Source: Enoplolaimus lenunculus
Taxonomy: Eukaryota > Nematoda > Enoplea > Enoplida > Thoracostomopsidae
NCBI GenBank assembly: GCA_030248215.1
Contig: JASANG010000052.1
Span: 186,001-250,000 of the forward strand
DNA length: 64,000 nt
Direction: 5' to 3'
Position numbers and translations under genes: made by a program. Shown here piece by piece: positions 1-11,365 of the stretch (its first letter is position 1; every line of letters starts with the position of its first letter). The notes below the pieces were generated by a model. The model searched no databases. It had not been told where the DNA came from and was given only the letters and a program-made list of their open reading frames with translations.

Positions 1-49
1 CTGTTCTCCACATTGGCCGGAGTTAGTAACCTAAGCGGCTGTGTTCCAG

Positions 50-181
50 CATTCCATCTACTGTAATTGTGTTTTGTTCAACAAAAATATTGCTTGCATT
101 AACCTATCTTATAACAAATTGGAATTTCCTGAAGCGTTTTTGAAGTCACCGCCGTGCTTCAAACAATGGAAGAAGATATAA
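50..181 (+). CDS. Possible exon with a leucine-rich-repeat-like motif
   Basis: After a TGTTCCAG acceptor-like site there is an open stretch of 43 codons ending in TAA at 179-181. It contains NLSYNKLEFPEAFL, which resembles one leucine-rich repeat (LxLSxNxLxxFP). No second repeat is visible, and other frames here are also open for shorter distances. The LRR reading is an inference from one motif; the stretch could be chance. Confidence 0.2.
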   Translation, partial: HSIYCNCVLFNKNIACINLSYNKLEFPEAFLKSPPCFKQWKKI

Positions 182-894
182 CCAAAAAGGGTCGAATTCC
201 CTCTAAAATACACAGGCGCGTAGCCCGGACCTTGTGAACATGCCAAATGTAGAGGCTAAAAAAATTTTCACCGTCTGCATGCGCAAACACTTCAAAAGAT
301 TCATAAGCGATGCTGGAAACCTTTGTTTTGAACGAGATTCGAAATTTTGCTCGTAACACGAGTACTTCTAGTCGTTTTTTGGCTACACAGAGCCACACTG
401 ATACAGTCGTTGTAGTTTACATATTAAACTGAAATTTAAATCATAAAAGTTGAAAAAAATTTCAATTCAACATAACTAACATTGATCGCTACTCGATATA
501 TACGAGCAATGGTGTATAATGAACACATGGTGGACATATAAAAATACTGTATTAAAAACTATATTAATTGTGAATAATGAGCATATAAATTCACTAAGCA
601 ACACGCTAGAAGCGTGATTTAGCTGGTACTCAAAAAAAGCTATTCTAGATATTTAATATCACTTCTAAAATAACATGCGTACACGAGGTAACTTTTTGAG
701 GGGTTGGATACACGATAAAGTTATGAAAAACTTCTGTGGTTTGGGCACCGTAGCCGAAAACTTTCAGTGGTTTGGACAGTGACAACGAAAACGGTTCAGC
801 GTAGTAATGAAACGATTGAAGCTTATTGGCTTTAGATGACAACATACTGAAAGCAATCAACTTCAGTGTGTTGGCGGCTACTCGAGCGATTGGC

Positions 895-1008
895 TCTTGT
901 TCGCTTCCCTTCACTGTCTTAGACTTAGGTTTAGGCTTAGGCTTTCCCAAAGTCTTACATGAAACTAAACCTAAGCCTTTAGGGAGTCTACAAGACCTAA
1001 GCGTTTTT
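895..1008. repeat. Foldback fragment with CCTAAG/CTTAGG core
   Basis: GACTTAGGTTTAGGCTTAG on the left is mirrored by CTAAACCTAAGCCTTTAG on the right, giving an imperfect foldback. The hexamer content links it to family T, but I do not see the family T ends here, so it is called a fragment. Confidence 0.5.
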
Positions 1009-1146
1009 TAGTTTTGGTATCGTCTGGATTGTGTGCCGATGGGTGATCGGTGAATCAAAACATTCTTGTCTGTACAAAATCATTGTAATTAAAAGCGTAT
1101 AAACTAGACATGCGTTTGTTGGAATTTGTCTTGAGATTTTATTCAG

Positions 1147-1222
1147 AAAACTTGTGAACATATTGTTCCAACCCAAAGAAAAATGTAACCTTTATAAGAA
1201 CGCGAAGAACGTGTTCCAATGA
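1147..1222 (+). CDS. Possible short exon, unidentified
   Basis: A pyrimidine-rich acceptor (GAGATTTTATTCAG) is followed by an open stretch of about 24 codons in one frame, starting one base after the splice site and ending in TGA. The residues are lysine- and asparagine-rich, as AT-rich DNA tends to give. It precedes the better exon at 1704 on the same strand but no clear donor links them. Confidence 0.2.
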
Positions 1223-1703
1223 AATTAGATGCATTGCTGCTGCCGTTCAAAAAGGTGCAAATATTTTTTGATTTAAAAACAAATTTCTGGAGTATAATAC
1301 TTATTTTTGACGCATACGGTAAAAACAAAGTTTTCAATTTTAAGTTGAACCATTTACAACAGTTATAAAATTCATATTAACATTCTTGATTACCAAATCG
1401 TAAATCAGTACAACCAGTCTTGTTAGATTTAGTCCTGTGTCAAAAGCTACACAAGTTTAACGGTCAACTTTACTTAATTGCCCTTAAAAGTAATTTTAGT
1501 GTAGCCAGCGTTCGGTTTAAATAAATACTTATCGTTTAAAATTTAAAAAGTTCAAATTTCAAATTTATTTCAATTGTCAATCATTACGTGAAACGACAAA
1601 ACATAATTGTCAAACTGTAAGGGATTGTCATTGGTAGGGAAGCTAACGAGGGGTTTTAAGTATCGAATACTTTTGAACGTTTTAATATTTTTTTCCTGTG
1701 TAG

Positions 1704-1850
1704 GCTTATTTGGGTATACCGGTTATACAGCAAGCCACTTTCTATGCTTTGTTTAAAAAGCCAACTATCCTCAATATTTCTGCAGAAATGCTACGGCGGA
1801 TCATCGTTGAACCGGACCCTGAGGATGTGCCGGTTCGCGTTGCGGACTGA
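1704..1850 (+). CDS. Terminal coding exon of an unidentified gene
   Basis: A very strong 3' splice site (TTTTTTTCCTGTGTAG) is followed at once by 48 codons and a TGA. The translation begins AYLGIPVIQQATFYALFKKP and ends EPDPEDVPVRVAD; its balanced mix of hydrophobic and charged residues is unlike translated AT-rich intergenic DNA. It starts in phase 0, so the upstream exon should end on a codon boundary. A second frame is also open but gives a less protein-like string. I do not recognise the family. Earlier exons should lie upstream, partly outside the window. Confidence 0.5.
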   Translation, partial: AYLGIPVIQQATFYALFKKPTILNISAEMLRRIIVEPDPEDVPVRVAD

Positions 1851-2116
1851 CAAAAAAAGGCTGACGACAAACGTGGATCAGAATATATTTATTCATTTAA
1901 AAATTAACCACTAGCCACGGTCTCCGGAAAGGTGTGGGCGTTGCTGCCGCGAAGTAAGCCGCCAATTACTATCATACCCTAAGAATCTATGAAAGCTGTT
2001 CATAAAAATTTGTCTCACACATTCCGAACTAAAAGTATACTTTCGAAACTATTGTAAGCGCCGTAATTTCAGCCGTCCAATTTTGAAATTTAATGAACGA
2101 CAAGATATTTTTTCAG

Positions 2117-2225
2117 CCTACGTTCTCATGAATATTAAGCTGTTTTGCGTCGTAGGCCCAAATTTTTTTCATTTATTAACAACAAATAGTTCAACATATG
2201 TTAAAGTACCAACAGAGTTGAGCAG
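2117..2225 (+). CDS. Possible internal exon, unidentified
   Basis: An acceptor GATATTTTTTCAG is followed by 35 open codons and a donor GAGCAG|GTAAAA. The exon starts in phase 1 and ends in phase 2. A compatible open stretch begins only 31 bases later, at 2257. Such a short intron would be unusual for spliceosomal splicing, so the pairing is doubtful. Confidence 0.25.
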
Positions 2226-2256
2226 GTAAAATGTTTTTTAAAATGTAGGAGTTCAG

Positions 2257-2422
2257 AAAGGCAGCTATTCACCCTCATTTGCATATGCTGTCAGTAGCCA
2301 TAGTCGTAGACGCCGACCAACCTGTTAACTTGCTACTGTTTCGGCTGGGTAGTTTGGTTGTGGTCTTGGTATCTTTGGGTTGTAATGCTTATGGCCGTAT
2401 TGTACTTGCAATATTGTGTTGA
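2257..2422 (+). CDS. Possible terminal exon, hydrophobic C-terminus
   Basis: One frame is open for 55 codons to TGA. Its second half is strongly hydrophobic (LLLFRLGSLVVVLVSLGC), like a membrane segment. In phase it fits the candidate exon ending at 2225, but the implied intron is very short. It could be chance or the end of a small membrane protein. Confidence 0.25.
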
Positions 2423-2429
2423 ACGGTTA

Positions 2430-3955
2430 TTACCTGTTACCTTGTTGTTATAGGTTTTTATTGTTATATTTCGAATAAAATGTTAAGTATTAAACAGTTG
2501 GTAATAGTTACAAAAGTAACTCTCAATTCACCAGTACCGAACACGCCATACAAAAAGTTTCTGCTTAATGAAACAAATTTGTCCGACAAAATTATCGAAC
2601 ATTTTAGTTCTAATTTTTAACTGAATCAGAAGGCCTCGCGAGCCGAGGCAAATTAAAAAAACGTATGTTTCTACAATTAAAATTACAAACTAAACTCTAA
2701 TTCTCAAATTGTCAAACTAAAAACATGTTTAATTGATCATTTTACCATACATATACGTACAACTTATACGTAATAAACTAACAGGAAAGATTTCATAAAC
2801 ATTTAAAAAATTTCAAATAGCCTATACAATTTAACAAAGTTTACTCTTTGTAAATTTTAGAATTGCACTGAACAAATACATAAACGCAATCTAAAATGTC
2901 GTTGTGCCCTACACTCAGAAATGTATCTCGAGACCGGGTCAAACGTGCCATGGCCCTTCAAAATGGTGTAAATTGATTTCTTTTACCCACGAGAGATATA
3001 TTGCACATAAACTATTGAAAACTGATCTAATCCTCCGAAACGAAAATCCTCACTTTTCCCACATTTGAAATATAGTTCTTTTATCCCCGCGACAGTAACT
3101 CAACGCCATTTACAAGTCCAGTTAGTATATTAAGACCTCTGGTTAGGTTTTGGCCTTAAAATGTCACTCAACCGTATAAAGTATGTAATGCTCAAAACTA
3201 CGGCAACACACTCGTTAAGTTGAGCACCACAGATTTAAGAACCCGAGGGCTAAAGACGTAAACTCACAAGAAAAAAAACGTTTCGCTCGCTACTTAAAAC
3301 TTTGTCAGTAAAATTACACGACAAAATGGTTTAAATTTTAAACTTCAACTTAAATTCAATGCTTTTAGACAGACCCGTTTGGTTGCGTTTCCGGCATACC
3401 TGGCCGGAACACATGCGACAGGGGGTGGAGGGTTCAGAAAATATATGCCCTGTCCCCGTGCATTTCGGAAGAAATATTTAAAAAATACACATTTTAACGG
3501 CGTTTAGAATTTAAACAATTAAAAATATAAGTATCTCGCTCGCTATATTGAGACTGTAAACGCAGCGGACATTAGTTGAAAGTTAATATACTCCCTCGAA
3601 ATGAAACGCTGGCAATACTTTTGGAACCATGTTCCGCACAACAGTTTTAATAGTGCTTGGCTAAGCATTTAAATATTGAGTGTTTTAAACGCGTACAAAA
3701 CTTTGTCTCGTAAAACGCAGTTGTGCAATTAGCGTATTTCAACTCAATGTGTACGCCGTCGGACTTGGCAAAGGGGTGTAGTACGGTCTGCGTTTATCTA
3801 AAATTAATCTGCGATGCCTATAACGCGATGGTATAGACAATATGCGTAGGCCTTGCATGGAAGAAATAGATCTGTTCATTCCAGTAATTCGAACGTGTCC
3901 TACAGATAAACTAGACTATATCCATATTTCAGGTATATTTCGACAATCATAGCTC
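2430..3955. other. AT-rich stretch with no recognised gene
   Basis: I see no long open frame, no strong splice pair and no copy of the repeat families named here. A GC-rich patch near 3390-3450 (CCGGCATACCTGGCCGG) looks like the edge of an unclassified repeat. Confidence 0.4.
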
Positions 3956-3959
3956 TCGT

Positions 3960-4334
3960 ATGGGGGGACTTAAATCTGTGCTGCCCTAAACTTCAACCAT
4001 AGCCCCACTCTAGATTGGCTAAACGATATTCAGCGATATGGCGTTTCATTGATGTTTGTACCACACTAAACATTTCAGACGCCCTGTAGCTTAAACAGGA
4101 TTGTTTATTAATGGCACAGCTAAAATTGCCAAATATTGCCACCAAACGCTGTACTCCAATAAAACTTCTATCCACCTCACAGCCAGACAACTTCATGTGA
4201 TAAAATAATAAGGCCTGACTGCCTTCCAATATGTTACCCTCACAAAACTGGCACATATATAGCATACAGTAAAAATTGCGTTTCATCACTTTTGCCAACG
4301 CGCCGGTCCTGTCAAAAATTTCCGGATCCGCCGC
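3960..4334 (-). repeat. Diverged repeat ending in GGATCCGCCGCTG
   Basis: The right end (AAATTTCCGGATCCGCCGCTG region, 4316-4334) closely resembles the right end of 49729-49922, including a shared AAATTGCGTTTCATxACTTTTGCCA block about 65 bases inside. Read on the - strand the element starts CAGCGGCGGATCCGG, like family N. The long minus-strand open frame across it is probably incidental. The left limit is uncertain. Confidence 0.45.
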
Positions 4335-4785
4335 TGTCTTTATTGTGTTCAAATTTTAAGACAACACAAAGTAGACAGTTCCAAGAATACAATGTTGATA
4401 TACGTACACGAATGTACCAAATTTGCGAATAAACAGTTCGGACGATGTCGCAGGCCAATATTTTCTTCGGGATGATCGTTTCCGTATCGTTGGTTTATTT
4501 TTTCTTCCCTCGCTTCCTGTGGGAGACAAATTGGCTCAGACCAATTCAATTCCTCGGGACAGCAGAACTTTTATGTGGAATAATTAACCCGTGAGACAGG
4601 AATTATGCTGAATACATTACTACATACATTGTGTAAGATTTAACGCAATAAGCTGTATACTTAGTATTTATGGTTTCAGTTGTATATGAATCGTGTCCAT
4701 GCTTTAACGCCCCATTTGAAATTTAAAGTTCTTTGTTTGATATAGAATATCTCTGAAGTACATTACTTAGTCGTAATATATATTC

Positions 4786-4852
4786 AGTGTCGGAGCGGGT
4801 CCGGATGGGAGCTCCACCGAAATTCCAGGGTGGTGCCCCCAAACTCGCGGTG
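4786..4852. repeat. GC-rich repeat scrap (CCAGGGTGGTGCCCCC)
   Basis: A compact GC-rich patch containing GGGAGCTCCACCGAAATTCCAGG resembles 26836-26905, which repeats CCCCAAACTCCAGGG and GAAATTCCAGGGG. Both look like short pieces of one dispersed element. Confidence 0.35.
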
Positions 4853-5017
4853 TTTTACCTGTTGTAATGATTGATTCATTTATAAATATGAGACGGCATA
4901 CATATGCAAAATTAGAACACATTTATAAAAAGTTTGAGGAATATTTTTGGGTTGCAAATTTGAAACCACGTTGACCAATTATTGCTAAATCTAATGAAAA
5001 GATTTTTTATAATATAC

Positions 5018-5993
5018 CAGGGTTGTTGGCCGGAAAAAATTACCGGAAAAAATTGAAAAATATTAAACGATTCTTAAATATAATTTGCAACTAAATATGA
5101 TTTAAAATAACAGTTTTAGACGATAAGTAACTAATTTTCGTGCAACACATGAACACCGTGTGTATATGTCCACCAGGACACATTATATGTCCAGAAAGAG
5201 TGAAAATTGCAGCACAGGAATATACAAATGGATTTAAGAATAGAAGCATTGCCACGAGATTCAATGTAAAACTACATATGCATCTTGTTCGGTTCACTTA
5301 CCAGGTTTCGTCGACAGTGGGTCCAAAGTTAGGGCGCTCAAAATGGAAAGCTTGCTTTTATCGTATGATTTGACACAAGAATACGTGTAGCTTCAACCTC
5401 GCTTTGCTCGCGAGGTTGCAGCAATTGAGAGGTTTGATGTAAAAAACCCCAAAAGTGTCGTGGGATTTAACATCTACTTACAAACAACAAGCGTGACTTC
5501 TTTAGTTCGCTCCACTCATGAGTTTCTGATGTTCTAATGACCTCCTCCGAATATTCCACGCCAACACTTAAATTTTTAAAAAATTCGAATTTTAAGGTAC
5601 CAAATTTTTTCATTGGGCTCAAAATTTTTTTGACGAAAAATTATACAAATTGTTTCCCAATCAGACGTCTGGCTAACGAGTCAGTGATATATGATTTGTC
5701 CAATTTATCGAAAAAACTTTTGGGTCCCAAGAGGCTGAACTTGTGGCCTTAAAAATCGAATTTTTCAAAAATTCAGATTTGAACCCGGAATGATCAGGGG
5801 ATGATATTAGAAGCTCAAATATGCAAAACATTTTAAAATGCAAACAATTTTGGACAAACACCGGCTAACGGTGTCATAACCGATCACTCCGACAAAGAAC
5901 GAATTTTTTCCATTTTTTCATTTTTTTCCGTAAAAAATTGAAAAAAAACTCATTTTTTCAATTCATAATTTTTGTCCGAAAAACCATCCCTCG
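5018..5993. mobile_element. Possible TIR element bounded by CAGGGTTG-type ends
   Basis: The left end (CCAGGGTTGTTGGCCGGAAA) and the reverse complement of the right end (CCGAGGGATGGTTTTTCGGA) are imperfectly alike, and both are followed by A-rich sequence. Similar left ends occur at 22412 and 37103. Inside are short open frames on both strands (5140-5373 on +) that I do not recognise. The ends are diverged, so the pairing is tentative. Confidence 0.35.
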
Positions 5994-6067
5994 GCTATAT
6001 ACTCGTGATCGCATGTTGTACTAAGGAACAAAGTAAAATCTAGTATCTTGTGTGGTTACTTTTTCAG

Positions 6068-6163
6068 AAATCTCGCTGTGGCTGGAAAGGAACACGGAAG
6101 GAAAAATTTATATGTAATCCCTTTAACACTCACCCTTTTACAAGTAATAACAGAATAATGTAA
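6068..6163 (+). CDS. Possible terminal exon followed by AATAAA
   Basis: A good acceptor (GTGTGGTTACTTTTTCAG) is followed by 31 codons ending in TAA at 6161-6163. An AATAAA signal lies just downstream at about 6173-6178. All three frames are open for some distance, so the reading frame is uncertain: one begins KSRCGWKGTRKEK, another NLAVAGKEHGRKN. The splice site and the polyadenylation signal together suggest a gene end. Confidence 0.3.
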   Translation, partial: KSRCGWKGTRKEKFICNPFNTHPFTSNNRIM

Positions 6164-6507
6164 ATAACCGACAATAAACATATTAATTCAAGTTTCGCAA
6201 TATACATCTAAAACGCTTACTTCCGGTTCCGTTCAAGTTATGATCGACACAGAATACAAAAATGGAACTTGAAGTACATAAAAGCTTCGCTAAAGTAGTA
6301 TATTAATATATTATGGTTAAACGGGTAAAAGCGCTGCAGTTTAAGTGCTTTTCAAATTACCTTTAGAAAAAGCGCTTTTGGCCTGGCCCGCAGTTCAACG
6401 TTACGTTGGGATAAAATTTAAGTACTTGAAAAACTAAACTTTAATTCACTTTCCAATTGGATATTGTTTGAAACCATAGAAATGTAAACTGTCACAGTTT
6501 GTATTTG

Positions 6508-6666
6508 GGACCGTAGCCAAAGGGGGCCCAGAGAGCTCAGCCCTCCTGTAAAAAATTTCGCTGCCCCTAGAAAGTTATCAACCTTGCTTGTAAATCATTG
6601 AAACTCCTTGAATGCCGCACGTGAAAAATTGTTTGCCCCCCAGCAAGGTGAGCTGGCTACTGGCCT
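6508..6666. mobile_element. Family G MITE copy
   Basis: The left end GGACCGTAGCCAAAGGGGGC pairs with the right end AGCTGGCTACTGGCC. The centre carries CAACCTTGCTTGTAAATCAT, the hallmark of this family. It has no coding capacity. Confidence 0.7.
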
Positions 6667-6827
6667 GTTCGTAGTATAACCAAGTTGTGTTGTTTTAAAT
6701 CGTTATAGGAGATGTGACGCAACGCAACTGGAGAACGATTTGGAACTAAGCGTATCGCAATAGTTGTGTGCGATCCTCTGATTTAAAGCAACCGAATCAA
6801 TAGTGATGTGAACCAGACCGCCATAAA

Positions 6828-6932
6828 AAATTAGGCGGAGCGCGGCCCCGACCGCAGATCGGGCTACACCCAGCCGGACCGGACAGATCTGGCAACGATG
6901 ACCCCCCCCGGACTGAACCAGAAGTCGATCAA
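6828..6932. other. GC-rich patch with CCGGACCGGAC motifs
   Basis: A GC-rich block in AT-rich surroundings contains GCCGGACCGGACAGATCTGG and a run of C. Its GGACCGG motifs resemble the minisatellite that starts at 7341, so it may be a diverged relative of the same repeat. Confidence 0.25.
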
Positions 6933-7340
6933 TGACTCATTAATCACTTAATTGCTGGTACAATTTACAGTTTTACAGTAGTTTTTTTCAGCGCTAACGC
7001 TTACTTTGTACTGAGATTAAAGTGAAAAATGTGACCAGCTTCTCGGTAGCTTCGCTTGCGAAGTCTCTTCGCCGTTTCATCTCTGGTTTTTTTTGGCAAC
7101 CAAGCTTGCTTATTTTCGTGAAGGGCTCTATATGGTACTGGTTCACTTAGAATTGTTATAAAAAACATAAACACGGCTTTTAATTCCAAAAGTGACACAC
7201 ACAAAAAAACAAAAAGTTTGTGTTTAATATTGAATATATTTAGTGCGAAAATGGGTCTGGTATACATTTTGCCCTATAGACACCAATGCAATAAAAAACA
7301 ATATATTTATCGGCCATCGATTGATCCTTACGTGTCAGAC

Positions 7341-7535
7341 TAGACTGGACCGGCCCGAAGCGGTTCGAGCCTGGCCCGCACTTGGACTGGACCGGTCCGA
7401 AGCGGTTCGAGCCTGGCCCGCACTTGGACTGGACCGGTCCGCAGCGGTTCGAGCCTGGCCCGCACTTGGACTGGACCGGTCTGAAGCGGTTCGAGCCTGG
7501 CCCGCACTTGGACTGGACCGGGCCGGACCGTTGAG
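7341..7535. repeat. 42-bp GC-rich minisatellite, about 4.6 units
   Basis: Units of 42 bp containing GACCGGTCCGAAGCGGTTCG repeat from 7341 with only a few substitutions; boundaries are near 7381, 7423, 7465 and 7507. Because 42 is a multiple of three, both strands show long open frames made of a 14-residue repeat (GLDRSEAVRAWPAL on +). The repeat itself explains these frames, so I do not call a gene. Confidence 0.85.
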
Positions 7536-7569
7536 AAAATCAAGGACGGCCCGGTGTGATTCGCATCAC

Positions 7570-8205
7570 TAATCAATGATTCAACTTTCAAAAGCTGTTC
7601 ATTGATTTGGCGATAAATGACACACACATTTGACAATATAGTTTCAATCGTACGAAAACGGTTTAAGTAGAAAACACTGAAGCCTGCTAAAGATTTAATG
7701 TACCGTTGTTCTTCAATCTACCCTAAACTCGTCAAACACAGGTTTTTTTTGCCATTTTTTAAACTTTTAATATAAACTCTTCGAAAATGTCAAATATCTG
7801 GCTAAAACCACAAAAACCCAGTCAGTATTATGAACCTAAATCGTTCAAGATTTTAAAAAGATTAAACTCATTTCTAATTTCCTATCTAATCCTCACTCAT
7901 TTATAAAATGATTTTAGTGTCGAACGCGCAACGCCGACTTAAACTTTGTCAATATTAATACAAACCTAAGCTACGCAATAACTCAACTATTCGATGGGAT
8001 AAAATGACTTCAGCTCCGGTCTGCATGCTTAGGAGCAATGAGTAACCAAGCGTTAATTATACAAGAGATAAAACTTGGTTTAAAGATAACTAAAGATGTA
8101 GTTGTGTAGCGAGAAATAGGGGCCAAGAAGACCGCGGCCTCATCATGTATTGATCTTTTAGCCGGTAGCGGCGCTGTCTAGCAAAATATAGTTACGCCAA
8201 TGCCG
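7570..8205. other. No recognised gene or repeat
   Basis: Ordinary AT-rich sequence. I see no convincing exon, and only scattered short motifs. Confidence 0.35.
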
Positions 8206-8210
8206 TACTA

Positions 8211-8365
8211 GCAGTGCCAGAGCAGGCTAGGGTGGGGACATCCAAAGTTACGGGATGGAGTCACTTACGACCATCAAAATACTTTTTAAATTTGTTGTTT
8301 AAATAGTTTTTAAGGTGGATGTCCCTCTTTGTGGTAAGAGCGCCCCGAATGGGGGTAGAAACCTA
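8211..8365 (+). repeat. Family P repeat copy
   Basis: Begins GCAGTGCCAGAGCAGGCTAG and ends in a GC-rich block CGCCCCGAATGGGGG. It aligns by eye with 37671-37815 (same strand) and with the reverse complement of 28316-28467, sharing the GAGxAGGCTAGGGTGG start and a central ATCAAAxTAxTTTT segment. Confidence 0.55.
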
Positions 8366-8650
8366 TACGACACTAGGTTTTTAAGAGTGATTCCCCTAAT
8401 CCCATGATATTTAGTACGCCACTACAAACAAGGGCTGTTGTAAGTCTAAGCATAAGCCTTTGTCTAAACGTTTTGCTAATTCTAAGCCTAAACCCCAGCC
8501 AGAAGCTATGCCATAAAATCTTAAATGTGGAGAAAGCGTATTAGAGTACTCTAAAATATGGCATACTTACTGTCGGCAGATATATAAAATTGAAATGATA
8601 CCAAACACCTCAAACCATGTGTTATTTTTGACTTAAATTTAATTTTTGTG

Positions 8651-8836
8651 GTCAAATTTATTACTAAATATGGTTTGGAGTCACAAATATTTACACAATG
8701 TCAATTATATGCAGATCTGCACAATGAAACAGATTCTAACCCAAATATTGTGTTCGACCTTGCGAGACAAAGTGGCATACATACCCTGTATTATAGCATT
8801 CTAAACGAACGGAAAGATCAACAAAGTATTCCCTAG
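8651..8836 (+). CDS. Coding-like open stretch, unidentified
   Basis: About 61 codons in one frame, ending in TAG. The translation includes LESQIFTQCQLYADLHNETD and SGIHTLYYSILNERKD, with a balanced composition more like protein than translated AT-rich DNA. No ATG begins it and no clean acceptor is visible just upstream, so it may be a remnant or a 3' exon. No family recognised. Confidence 0.35.
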   Translation, partial: VKFITKYGLESQIFTQCQLYADLHNETDSNPNIVFDLARQSGIHTLYYSILNERKDQQSIP

Positions 8837-9274
8837 TGATTTGAACCAATTACGGGGTACAATGAAACAAGACAGTTACAAAAATATCAATTGTAAGCAC
8901 TTGCTCTTAAAACACCATTGCGAATCTAAAATAGGAACCCTTTTTGAGGAACCCTTTTTTCTCCTTACTAACAATTCCCAGTTGTAGGCTGCTTATAAGT
9001 CGATATTATTGTACCCGATGTCCGCAGTCATAGGGGACCCAGGAGGGTTGTAACACTGTTTTAAACGATTGCGATACCACCCACCTGTTTTTTTATTACT
9101 TTTATTCCGCAACGCGTCTGTGTTACTGTTTTTTCTTCATTCACTTGTTTACAAAACATGAATGAGAATGAATTGTTTAAAAATAATTTGAACCTCCTCT
9201 TCTCAGAAACATTTGAAACACCGCCTTTTTAAAAATCCTTTGTGCTCCCGCTTTTAAAAAATTATTTGAGTTCC

Positions 9275-9443
9275 ATGGGCGTCCGCAGAAAATTATATTT
9301 GGGGGCGCACCGAATAATTTTGAAGCGCCCATACAGTGGCAGCTTAACACTGTTTACTTTTAGACCGATTTGATTTGGGGGGCACCAGCCAAATTTTGGG
9401 GGGGAGGGAACGGTCCCCCGATGCCTCCCGTGGGAACGCCCCT
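9275..9443. mobile_element. Short TIR element, copy 1 of 2
   Basis: The left end GGGCGTCCGCAGAAA matches the reverse complement of the right end GGGAACGCCCCTG. A second copy at 47361-47538 shares the internal blocks GCACCGAATAATTTTGAAG and GTTTACTTTTAGACCGA. No coding capacity; the palindromic layout suggests a MITE. Confidence 0.65.
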
Positions 9444-9444
9444 G

Positions 9445-9537
9445 CTGAGTCCCCTCTTTTTTTAATAAGAGCCCCCTCTTTTACACATGAGCCCCTCTTT
9501 TTTAAACATGAGCCCCCTCTTTTTTAAAAATATTTCC
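9445..9537. repeat. Tandem repeat, about 22-bp unit
   Basis: Four to five tandem units of GAGCCCCCTCTTTTTTAAACAT with small length differences follow directly on the element at 9275-9443. The T tracts vary in length, as expected of slippage. Confidence 0.75.
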
Positions 9538-9539
9538 TC

Positions 9540-11060
9540 CCCCCCATCCACTTGTCAAAAATGCGATCCAGCCATGGCTGAGTGCGGACCCGAGGGTATA
9601 CCGCAGACAAAAACCCTGAGAGGTTTATTTCACTGTTGCCCTGATTATATATTAACCTGTTGCACCACGTGCGCAGATAAATGAAAGTAATACATCATAA
9701 TAATCGAAAGGTTTACGAGTTTTAGCCTAAGCCGAACGTCCAATTTGCCAAAGGTTCATCAGGGGAACGGACGTCCATTCTCCGCCTCCCAGGCGGAAAA
9801 ATTTACACAATTACAAGAATTCTGTCAAAAAAATTTTTCCTCGCACCGCGCCTAAATCTACCTGTCCGCACTACTGATACCTGCTCGTTGCAGGTCCTGA
9901 CCCTGAGGTTGCGCAAAACTGTGCCTACGTTTTTTCAGAACCGGATACCGGATAAAACCGTTTATCGGGTACCAGTGGTGTTCCGGGGAATTTTGACAGG
10001 GAGGGGGTCGACAGCACTGAAAAATACTAAAATATTTGTTTCATAAGATCCCGTTGGCAAACCATTTACGATACCTCAATAAGTCCGTATCCTTTACTAA
10101 AAGCAAGAGTACATGACAGAGGAGAGTATGACACACATATCAACTGTGTAGTTTCTAGTGGTCCTCTACAGGTGTGACCCCCCTTGATTGAAGTGGGGGT
10201 ACTAGCGACATCTACACCTTCAGTTGCATACAATTACGCTATATTTCATGTAATATGTAATATGTTCGTATCAACGAATTCACCACAATGTTTCGAATAT
10301 AGTTTTCATTATGCCTATGGCATACCCCTCTCGATTGGAAGGGGGTTAAGAGAAAAATCGGTCCGAGTGAACCCTGCACCGCGCTTACACATGCTATGCG
10401 CTTTAGTGTCACACTCTTACTATATAGTACACTTTTGCCAACAGTAATGATTACTGGTTGTACGGTGAGAACATCAATGTCCACGTTTGCTCGTGCTCCA
10501 TTGGACTTAAATACTTGGCCAATAACACCAGCTGATGGTAAAATTTAAATCGGAATTGAAAAATTTTAATGAGTACGAATTAATTCGAATTTTAGCAGTA
10601 GAGTGAAGAAGTAATAATGTAACAATTTAAATTTAGTAATTTATAATTGCCAGATACCTAACTTTTATCGATAAACATGTATATATATTCGATAAATATA
10701 TTGATTGTCAGAAAATCTCGCCACATTAACACTGTTTATAGTATTTTCCTAAGCTTAAGAATAAGTTTCGGTCAAACTGAGGCTTACAGCTTGAGCCTCA
10801 GTCTATTTGATTAAACTCAATCATTATGTATACGGGGTAATTTTGTACCGGAAAAAAGTAAGCAAGTATCCAACGTTCCAGTACAAAAATACATACGCTC
10901 ATGACCGTTTACTTGTGCTTAATGTGAACTTCATGGAATTTCAAACCAAAAAAAATACATAAACTTCAACAAGTGTATATTTCACTTAAAATATAAAAAA
11001 TATATACAAAATTGAAAAAAAAATACTTTTTTCCAACCGCAACGGTTATTAAAATACAAC
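9540..11060. other. Mixed region without a supported gene
   Basis: Open frames occur on both strands at about 10184-10484, but they overlap each other and none has splice borders or a recognisable motif. Two C-rich/G-rich patches (10181-10200 and 10325-10350) flank them. Confidence 0.3.
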
Positions 11061-11090
11061 AAAGTGTAATAACCTTGAACTTTCTTTTAG

Positions 11091-11212
11091 AAAACTCTGC
11101 CGCTGCTGTAAAACGGCCTTATAGTCGGCCGTCAGGAGGGCCACCAGTTCCATGTGCATACTTGCATATGTGTATGCATTTGCGTACGTATAATTACATA
11201 TATGATATATAA
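11091..11212 (+). CDS. Possible exon, unidentified
   Basis: The acceptor GAACTTTCTTTTAG is followed by an open frame of about 39 codons beginning NSAAAVKRPYSRPSGGPP. The first half is protein-like; the second half runs into the AT-rich palindromic tract. A donor inside is not clear. Confidence 0.2.
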
Positions 11213-11365
11213 CATGTAATTATAGATGTTCATATACGTATATGTTTGTGTAACTACATAATATATTATATAAGTAAATATAAAGTAAAAATGCAAAAAA
11301 ATAAATAGAAATATTAATAAATATTATATTTATATATATTATATATATTATATATGATTTTGAAC
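11155..11365. repeat. AT-rich palindromic tract
   Basis: Alternating TA-rich DNA with short palindromes such as CATATACGTATATG and an imperfect inverted repeat around 11191-11222. No gene signal. Confidence 0.6.

Noticed and set aside
3993-4352. 119-codon minus-strand frame
   Set aside because: It starts at the right end of a dispersed repeat shared with 49.9 kb and shows no known domain.
7243-7636. 109- and 98-codon frames on opposite strands
   Set aside because: They are explained by the 42-bp minisatellite, whose unit length is a multiple of three.
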